Part shown: positions 6,678 through 11,822 of the stretch, one piece after another | Layout: each line of letters starts with the position of its first letter | Numbering within the stretch: the stretch's first letter is position 1 | Origin: UBA3071 sp965369635 | GTDB lineage: Bacteria; Chloroflexota; Anaerolineae; UBA3071 | Direction of reading: 5' to 3' | Assembly: GCA_965369635.1 (NCBI GenBank) | Contig: CBDURC010000089.1 | Coordinates: 1 to 11,822 of the forward strand | DNA length: 11,822 nt | Program-made: the position numbers and the translations under genes | Notes under the pieces: model-generated | Told to the model about the DNA's origin: nothing | The model's database searches: none | What the model saw: the letters and a program-made list of their open reading frames with translations, nothing else

Positions 6678-7190
6678 ATGGTGAGACACACGTTGATTGC
6701 CCTTATGGAAGACAAACCTGGTGTGCTCAGCCGGGTCTCCAGCCTGTTCCGCCGTCGCAACTATAACATCGAGAGCCTGACGGTGGGCCACAGTGAGACA
6801 CCAGGCATCTCGCGCATGACCATCGTCGTCAGCGGCGACGACCGCGTCGTCGAGCAGGTAGTGAAGCAACTGTCCAAGCTGGTCAACGTCACGCAAGTGG
6901 TGGACGTGAGCGGTGAGGCCACCGTGATCCGCGAATTGGTGTTGGTCAAGGTCAGTGCCCCCCACGGCACTCGCTCTGAGATCATGGAATTGGCCAACGT
7001 CTTTCGCGCCAGGGTGGTGGACGTGGGAGCGACCTCGCTAACCGTTGAGATCACAGGGCAGGAGGACAAGGTCAACTCGCTGCTTGGGTTGTTGCAGCCA
7101 TTCGGCATTGAGGAACTGGCCCGCACCGGTCGCGTGGTCATGGTGCGCAGCGGCAATGGCGGTAGCAGCAGAGCAGCCTATGTCTCGTAA
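6678..7190 (+). CDS. ilvN: Acetohydroxyacid synthase, small regulatory subunit (ACT domain)
   Basis: Binds the IlvB catalytic subunit, raises its activity and confers feedback inhibition, usually by valine. The protein has 170 residues from the ATG at 6678, which sits 9 bases after AGGAG (6664-6668). A GTG at 6672, two codons earlier, is only 3 bases from that site and is less likely. Residues 3-78 form the ACT domain, with DKPGVLSRV (12-20) and RRNYNIESLTVG (26-37). The Gly15 and Asn30 positions match the E. coli IlvH effector-site residues Gly14 and Asn29, so valine sensitivity is plausible. Residues from about 84 on form the second, C-terminal AHAS small-subunit domain. The ilvB stop is 14 bases upstream, so translation is probably coupled. 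E. coli has paralogues named ilvN and ilvH; the symbol here is by position. Confidence 0.95.
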   Translation: MVRHTLIALMEDKPGVLSRVSSLFRRRNYNIESLTVGHSETPGISRMTIVVSGDDRVVEQVVKQLSKLVNVTQVVDVSGEATVIRELVLVKVSAPHGTRSEIMELANVFRARVVDVGATSLTVEITGQEDKVNSLLGLLQPFGIEELARTGRVVMVRSGNGGSSRAAYVS

Positions 7191-7280
7191 CAGACTCGCG
7201 GCCTGTCAGCCTGAACCGTGCAGCAGGCTTCATCAGGAACAGAGTACCAAGCACTGTCAATCTTCCAAGGAGAACATTCC

Positions 7281-8276
7281 ATGACCAACATCCACTACGA
7301 CGCCGATGCCAACCTGGAGCTTCTGGCGAACAAGAACATTGCTATCATCGGCTACGGCAGCCAGGGGCACGCCCACGCGCTCAACCTGCGCGACAGCGGT
7401 TGCCGGGTGACAGTCGGTCTGCGGCCGGGAAGCAGTTCCTGGACGGAAGCCCAGGAGGCTGGGCTGACAGTCATGTCGGTCGCCGAGGCTGCTGACTGGG
7501 CTGACGTGGTCTCGATTCTTGTGCCTGACCCCGCCCAGCCGGCGCTCTATGGTGAGGCTATTGCTCCCGGCCTCAAGAGCGGCGACACGCTGATGTTCGC
7601 TCATGGCTTCAACATTCGTTTTCATCAGATCATCCCGTCATCAGACGTGGATGTCAGCATGATCGCTCCCAAATCACCGGGGCACCGCCTGCGCGAGCTC
7701 TACCAGGAGGGTGTCGGAACACCAGCTCTGCTCGCTGTCCACCAAGATGCCAGCGGGCAAGCTCACGACGTCGCGCTGGCCTACGCCAAAGGAATCGGCT
7801 GCACGCGGGCCGGCGTTATCGAGACTACCTTCGCCGAGGAGACCGAAACCGACCTGTTCGGCGAGCAGGCAGTGCTCTGCGGCGGCGTCTCGGCGCTTGT
7901 CAAAGCCGGTTTTGAGACGTTGGTGGAAGCGGGCTACCAGCCAGAGATTGCCTACTTTGAATGCTTGCACGAGTTGAAGCTCATTGTGGACCTGATCCAG
8001 CAGGGTGGCCTGAGCTACATGCGGTACTCGGTGAGTGACACCGCCGAGCACGGCGACTACACTGGTGGCCGACGGATCATCACCGACGAGACGCGTGCCG
8101 AAATGCGCCGGATGCTGGCCGAAATTCAAGATGGCACCTATGCTCGCTCCTGGATCCTGGAGAACCAGGCCGGTCGTCCTTTCTTCAATACCGCGCGCCA
8201 GCGGGAGAAGGAGCATCTCATCGAAAAGGTGGGACGAGAGTTGCGAGCGATGATGCCCTGGCTGAATCCCAAGTGA
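7281..8276 (+). CDS. ilvC: Ketol-acid reductoisomerase, class I
   Basis: Mg- and NAD(P)H-dependent isomerisation and reduction of acetolactate or acetohydroxybutyrate to dihydroxy acids, the step between IlvBN and IlvD. It has 331 residues, the short class I form. The ATG follows AAGGAGA (7267-7273) by 7 bases; the in-frame GTG at 7218 lacks such a site. The Rossmann motif GYGSQGHAHALNL is at 24-36, the cofactor loop GLRPGSSSW at 46-54, where Arg and Ser suggest NADPH preference, and APKSPGH at 129-135. Metal ligands are inferred as Asp191 and Glu195 (ETDLFGEQ) and Glu227 and Glu231 (ECLHELK). An oddity is Ser132, where most class I enzymes have Gly (KGPGH). The TGA stop lies inside the first unit of a heptamer repeat array. 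Confidence 0.97.
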   Translation: MTNIHYDADANLELLANKNIAIIGYGSQGHAHALNLRDSGCRVTVGLRPGSSSWTEAQEAGLTVMSVAEAADWADVVSILVPDPAQPALYGEAIAPGLKSGDTLMFAHGFNIRFHQIIPSSDVDVSMIAPKSPGHRLRELYQEGVGTPALLAVHQDASGQAHDVALAYAKGIGCTRAGVIETTFAEETETDLFGEQAVLCGGVSALVKAGFETLVEAGYQPEIAYFECLHELKLIVDLIQQGGLSYMRYSVSDTAEHGDYTGGRRIITDETRAEMRRMLAEIQDGTYARSWILENQAGRPFFNTARQREKEHLIEKVGRELRAMMPWLNPK

Positions 8277-8360
8277 CCCGTGAAGCGCGAAACGCAAAAC
8301 GTGAAGCGTGAAACGTGACTCGAGGGCTTCACGGGTCACGCATCACGCATCACGTATCAC
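8273..8360. repeat. Inverted heptamer repeat array (GTGAnnC) between ilvC and leuA
   Basis: Bases 8273-8321 divide exactly into seven 7-base units of the type GTGAnnC: GTGACCC, GTGAAGC, two degenerate units, GTGAAGC, GTGAAAC, GTGACTC. After a 4-base spacer (GAGG, 8322-8325) five inverted units follow (8326-8360): GCTTCAC, GGGTCAC, GCATCAC twice, GTATCAC. The first two units of each half make a perfect 14-base inverted repeat (8273-8286 with 8326-8339). There is no T-run, so it is not an intrinsic terminator. The form recalls the heptanucleotide short tandem repeats known in filamentous cyanobacteria. The ilvC stop codon is within the first unit, and a 17-base inverted match recurs at the window's right end. 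Confidence 0.75.
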
Positions 8361-8392
8361 GAGATTGCTGTGCTGAGGAGAAGTGTTCTGCG

Positions 8393-9961
8393 ATGTCACC
8401 ATCCATGACGGACAGGGTTATCGTTTTCGACACCACACTGCGTGACGGAGAACAGTCGCCTGGGGCGGCGCTCAACGTCAACGAGAAGGTCGAGCTTGCC
8501 CATGCGCTGCAAGAGTTGGGGGTAGACGTTATAGAGGCGGGTTTCCCCATCTCCTCACCAGGTGATTTCCGGGCGGTGCAGCGCATCTCGCGCGAAGTCC
8601 GAGGCTGCACGATCTGCGGTCTGACACGAGCCAACAGAAAGGACATCGACGCTGCTGCAGAGGCGCTGCGGGACGCCGCTCTTCCGCGTATCCATACCGG
8701 GCTGGGGGTCTCAGACGTTCACATTCGCCACAAGCTGCGCACCACCCGAGAAGAGGCGTTGGAGCGAGGCGTGGACGCGGTCAAGTATGCCAAGAAGTCC
8801 GTGGAGGATGTGCAATACTACGCTGAGGATGCCGGGCGGGCCGAGCCAGAGTACTTGTATCAGGTGCTAGAGGCGGTCATCGTCGCTGGTGCCACCGTGG
8901 TCAACATCCCCGATACCACCGGGTACGCGACGCCCGACGAGTTCGGAGCACTCATCCGGGGCATTGTGGAGAACGTGCCCAATATCCATCGGGCTCTCAT
9001 CTCCGTCCATTGTCACAACGACCTGGGCATGGCTACGGCCAACACGCTGGCCAGCGTTCGCAACGGGGCGCGGCAGATCGAGGTTACCGTCAATGGCATT
9101 GGCGAGCGCGCCGGCAACTGCTCGCTGGAAGAAACAGTCATGGCTCTCAAGACCCGCCGCGACATCTTTCGGCTGGAGACCGGCATCGACTCTCGGCGCA
9201 TCTACCCGGTCAGCCGTCTGGTCAGCCAATTGACTGGCATCCCGGTGCAGCCCAACAAAGCCATTGTGGGATCCAACGCCTTCGCTCATTCCTCAGGCAT
9301 CCACCAGGATGGCGTGCTGAAGGAGCGAACCACCTACGAGATCATCAACCCCCGCGATGTTGGCGTGCCCGATTCAGAGATTGTTCTGTCGGCACGATCG
9401 GGGCGGGCCGGCTTGCGCTACCGGTTGGTGGAGCTGGGTTACACGCTGGATGAAGAGCAGTTCGACAAGGTCTATCATCGTTTCCTGACAGTGGCTGACA
9501 GGAAGAAGACCGTGGATACTCGGGACCTGGAGGCCATCGTCGCCGACGAAGTGCAGATGTTCTTCGACGAAACATATCAGCTAGAGCACGTCCAAATCTC
9601 TTGTGGTGATCACAGTATCCCCACGGCCACCGTACGCATCCGGGGGCCGGATGGTCAGGTCTATTGTGATGCCGCCCATGGCGCCGGTCCGGTGGATGCT
9701 ATCTACCGGGCCATCAACCGTGTCATCGGCGAGCCGAACGAACTCATTGAGTTCTCCATCCAGGCAGTGACTGAGGGCATCGACGCTGTGGGACGAGTGA
9801 CCATCCGCATCCAGGCCGACGATCCTGTTCAGGAGAACGGCGTCGAACGCCGCGTCTTCAGCGGCCGCGGCTCCGATACAGATATCGTGGTCGCCAGCGC
9901 CAAGGCCTACATGTTCTCCCTGAACCGACTCATCGCTGCCCGACGCGAGGCCAGAGGATAG
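8393..9961 (+). CDS. leuA: 2-isopropylmalate synthase
   Basis: Condenses acetyl-CoA with 2-ketoisovalerate, the committed step that branches leucine from valine synthesis. It has 522 residues from the ATG at 8393, within the usual range for the form with a regulatory domain. GAGGAG (8375-8380) lies 12 bases ahead, slightly far. The frame is open up to 8315, but those codons are repeat sequence, and an ATG at 8405 is further from the site. The TIM-barrel catalytic domain starts with FDTTLRDGEQSPGA (12-25). Metal ligands are Asp13 and His206 and His208 in HCHND, with GIGERAGN at 235-242. HSSGIHQDG is at 299-307. A C-terminal leucine-sensing domain (about 390-520) is present, so feedback inhibition by leucine is expected. 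The HCHND/GERAGN context and HSSGIHQDG favour LeuA over citramalate or homocitrate synthase. Confidence 0.95.
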   Translation: MSPSMTDRVIVFDTTLRDGEQSPGAALNVNEKVELAHALQELGVDVIEAGFPISSPGDFRAVQRISREVRGCTICGLTRANRKDIDAAAEALRDAALPRIHTGLGVSDVHIRHKLRTTREEALERGVDAVKYAKKSVEDVQYYAEDAGRAEPEYLYQVLEAVIVAGATVVNIPDTTGYATPDEFGALIRGIVENVPNIHRALISVHCHNDLGMATANTLASVRNGARQIEVTVNGIGERAGNCSLEETVMALKTRRDIFRLETGIDSRRIYPVSRLVSQLTGIPVQPNKAIVGSNAFAHSSGIHQDGVLKERTTYEIINPRDVGVPDSEIVLSARSGRAGLRYRLVELGYTLDEEQFDKVYHRFLTVADRKKTVDTRDLEAIVADEVQMFFDETYQLEHVQISCGDHSIPTATVRIRGPDGQVYCDAAHGAGPVDAIYRAINRVIGEPNELIEFSIQAVTEGIDAVGRVTIRIQADDPVQENGVERRVFSGRGSDTDIVVASAKAYMFSLNRLIAARREARG

Positions 9962-9965
9962 GCAC

Positions 9966-11228
9966 ATGGTAATGACCATCGCCGAAAAGATCCTGGGCGC
10001 GCACTCTGATCGAGAAGAAGTGTGGGCTGGGCAGTTCATTGAGGCAGCAGTGGATATTGTCCTCAGCAACGATATCACCGCGCCCATCGCCATACGCGAA
10101 TTCGAAAGACTGGGCGTGGAGCGGGTGTTCGATCCCCAGCGAGTGGTCATGGTGGCAGATCACTTCGTGCCCAACAAAGACATCAGATCTGCCGAGCAGA
10201 GCCTCGCCATGCGCCGGTTCGCACAGGCGCATGGATTGCCCCATCACTTCGATGTGGGCCGCATGGGCATCGAGCACGTGCTGCTGCCGGAACAGGGGCT
10301 GGTCGTGCCCGGAGATGTCGTCGTGGGAGCCGACTCGCACACCTGCACCTATGGTGCGCTGGGAGCCTTCGCCACCGGCATGGGCAGCACGGACATCGCC
10401 GTGGCCATGGCCACAGGCCACATCTGGATGCGCGTGCCGGAGACGATCCACATCATCTATCACGGGGAGCTTCAGCCTTGGGTTGGCGGCAAGGATCTGA
10501 TCCTCTATACCATCGGACTGATCGGCGTGGGCGGCGCACGCTACAAGGCCATAGAGTTTGCCGGTCCGACGGTGGACGCTCTTCCCATGTCTGGTCGCTT
10601 CACCATGGCCAACATGGCCATAGAGGCCGGTGGCAAAGCGGGACTCTTTGCTGTGGACGACGCCACGCTCGCTTATTTGGAGGGTCGCTCGACGCGCCCC
10701 TACACAGTCTATGGGGCAGACAGCGGCGCTGCCTATGCCCAAACCATAAAGATCGACGCCAGCCAGATAGAACCACAGGTGGCTTTCCCTCACCTGCCGG
10801 AGAACGCCCGGGCTGTGAGTCAGGCTGGCGAGGTGCGCATTGACCAGGTCGTCATCGGGTCCTGCACCAACGGTCGTCTGGCAGATCTGCGCGTCGCTGC
10901 CCAACTGCTGCACGGACGCCAGGTGCATCCCGACGTGCGCTGCATCGTCATTCCCGGCACTCAGCAGGTCTACCTGGACGCGATGCAGGAGGGACTGCTA
11001 AGGACATTTGTCCAGGCTGGCGCAGCCGTAAGCACACCCACCTGCGGTCCCTGCCTGGGCGGCCACATGGGCGTGCTGGCCGGCGGTGAGCGGGCGGTGA
11101 GCACCACTAACCGCAACTTTCGAGGGCGTATGGGCCACCCAGAGAGTGCGGTCTACTTGGCCGGGCCGGCAGTGGCCGCGGCGAGCGCGATAGCCGGAAG
11201 AATCGCACATCCCGCCGACATAACGTAG
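9966..11228 (+). CDS. leuC: 3-isopropylmalate dehydratase, large subunit (short LeuC type)
   Basis: With LeuD it isomerises 2- to 3-isopropylmalate through a [4Fe-4S] aconitase-type site. It has 420 residues, the short archaeal/HACN-like form rather than the roughly 465-residue E. coli type. Cluster ligands are Cys300 (GSCTNGR), Cys360 and Cys363 (CGPCLGG). The aconitase-family block GADSHTCTYGALGAFATG is at 121-138. AGAGGA (9953-9958) lies 7 bases before the ATG. A second ATG two codons later is possible but less well spaced. Only 4 bases separate the leuA stop from this start, so translational coupling is likely. The same family includes homoaconitase and methyl-/citraconate hydratases; its position behind leuA and before leuD makes the leucine role the best reading. 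Confidence 0.93.
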   Translation: MVMTIAEKILGAHSDREEVWAGQFIEAAVDIVLSNDITAPIAIREFERLGVERVFDPQRVVMVADHFVPNKDIRSAEQSLAMRRFAQAHGLPHHFDVGRMGIEHVLLPEQGLVVPGDVVVGADSHTCTYGALGAFATGMGSTDIAVAMATGHIWMRVPETIHIIYHGELQPWVGGKDLILYTIGLIGVGGARYKAIEFAGPTVDALPMSGRFTMANMAIEAGGKAGLFAVDDATLAYLEGRSTRPYTVYGADSGAAYAQTIKIDASQIEPQVAFPHLPENARAVSQAGEVRIDQVVIGSCTNGRLADLRVAAQLLHGRQVHPDVRCIVIPGTQQVYLDAMQEGLLRTFVQAGAAVSTPTCGPCLGGHMGVLAGGERAVSTTNRNFRGRMGHPESAVYLAGPAVAAASAIAGRIAHPADIT

Positions 11229-11294
11229 CATGCAACATGCAGTACGCATGTCGAGCTAAGGATTGCATTTTCATATCTCGGGCGGAGCAGGGGA

Positions 11295-11816
11295 ATGGAA
11301 ATCAAAGGTACTGTGTGGAAGTACGGCGACAACGTAGACACCGATGTGATCATCCCGGCGCGCTACCTGAACATGTCTGAGCCGGAGGAGTTGGCACGCC
11401 ACTGCATGGAGGACATTGATCCAGCCTTTGCCAGCGCGGTGCAACTCGGAGACCTGATCATCGCAGGAGAGAACTTTGGATGTGGGTCATCACGGGAGCA
11501 CGCGCCATTGGCCATCAAGGGATCTGGTGTGGGCTGCGTGGTGGCGAGCAGTTTCGCTCGCATCTTCTATCGTAATGCCATCAACGTCGGCTTGCCCATA
11601 CTGGAGTGCCCGGCTGCCGTGAGAGGCGCGGAGAGCGGCCAGCAGTTGGGCATAGACCTGGAGACCGGCCAGGTGCGCAACATGACCACCGGTCAGGTCT
11701 ACCAGGCCGAAGCATATCCTCCGTTTATGATGGCGATCATCAACGCTGGAGGCCTGGTGCCCTACACTCGGCGTCGGATTGAGGCCCAGTCTGCTAATTC
11801 GGAATGTGATGCGTGA
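11295..11816 (+). CDS. leuD: 3-isopropylmalate dehydratase, small subunit
   Basis: Swivelling domain partner of LeuC that completes the active site of isopropylmalate isomerase. It has 173 residues, the short form that pairs with short LeuC. Motifs are GDNVDTDVIIPARYLNM (11-27), the substrate-recognition loop YLNM at 24-27, and the aconitase-C motif FGCGSSREHAP near residues 60-70. The ATG is preceded by GGAG (11284-11287) with a 7-base spacer. In related enzymes the YLxx loop distinguishes isopropylmalate from homoaconitate specificity (homoaconitases often read YLRT). Asn at the variable position argues against homoaconitase, but this is inference. The last codons (Asp-Ala-stop) lie within repeat units at the window end, so the C-terminal tail may have been reshaped by repeat insertion. 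leuB is not seen before the window ends. Confidence 0.94.
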   Translation: MEIKGTVWKYGDNVDTDVIIPARYLNMSEPEELARHCMEDIDPAFASAVQLGDLIIAGENFGCGSSREHAPLAIKGSGVGCVVASSFARIFYRNAINVGLPILECPAAVRGAESGQQLGIDLETGQVRNMTTGQVYQAEAYPPFMMAIINAGGLVPYTRRRIEAQSANSECDA

Positions 11817-11822
11817 CCCGTG
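11806..11822. repeat. Start of a second GTGAnnC heptamer repeat overlapping the leuD stop
   Basis: The last 17 bases, units GTGATGC, GTGACCC and the first three bases of a third, are an exact inverted match to 8330-8346. The leuD TGA stop lies in the GTGACCC unit at the same place within the unit as the ilvC stop at 8274-8276. The array is cut by the window edge, so its length is unknown. Confidence 0.7.

Noticed and set aside
7191..7280. Possible second attenuator between ilvN and ilvC, a 6-bp hairpin AGCCTG/CAGGCT (7208-7213 with 7224-7229)
   Set aside because: It has no T-run and no branched-chain-rich short ORF, and the stem is short with a 10-base loop.
8273..8339. The 14-bp inverted repeat as an intrinsic terminator after ilvC
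   Set aside because: No T-run follows and the structure is explained by the heptamer repeat array; leuA lies just downstream with no clear promoter of its own.
11230..11259. Nine-codon ORF between leuC and leuD
   Set aside because: It has no Shine-Dalgarno, no branched-chain codon run and no terminator following.

Overview
The window reads as a GC-rich bacterial chromosome segment in which every gene lies on the + strand and nearly every base serves amino-acid biosynthesis. I see no phage, plasmid, IS or CRISPR content. The protein sequences, the compact one-strand layout and the palindromic and heptamer intergenic repeats suggest a member of Chloroflexota (an Anaerolineae-like lineage). That placement is an inference from sequence feel, not a proven assignment.

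Layout: (1) 63-2799, argG and argH, the last two steps from citrulline to arginine, separated by a cloverleaf-like foldback repeat (1322-1399). (2) 2800-3273, a 474-base non-genic stretch that holds the most interesting signal. It contains a good sigma70-type promoter (2897-2925), a 34-residue leader peptide gene rich in Leu, Ile and Val codons (2958-3062), a 12-bp antiterminator helix that excludes a first intrinsic terminator (3106-3126), and a second strong terminator (3206-3247) just before ilvD. (3) 3274-8276, ilvD-ilvB-ilvN-ilvC, which covers three of the four steps to valine and isoleucine (acetohydroxyacid synthase, reductoisomerase, dehydratase). (4) 8393-11816, leuA-leuC-leuD, the committed leucine step and the isomerase. 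leuB and a transaminase are not in the window.

The ilv-leu genes are closely spaced (14 to about 116 bases, with leuA and leuC only 4 bases apart) and no convincing internal promoter is visible, so they are likely one long operon driven from the promoter at 2897-2925. Its expression is probably set by ribosome-mediated transcription attenuation. When charged Leu, Ile or Val tRNA is scarce, the ribosome stalls in the middle of the leader peptide, the antiterminator forms, and polymerase reads through into ilvD. When they are plentiful, the ribosome reaches the leader stop codon, masks the antiterminator, and terminator 1 forms. Protein-level control is also expected from the ACT-domain subunit IlvN and the C-terminal regulatory domain of LeuA.

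A second theme is repeats. A 7-base periodic array (consensus GTGAnnC, then its inverted form) sits between ilvC and leuA, and another copy begins at the window's right edge. In both places the stop codon of the upstream gene (ilvC, leuD) lies inside an identical GTGACCC unit.
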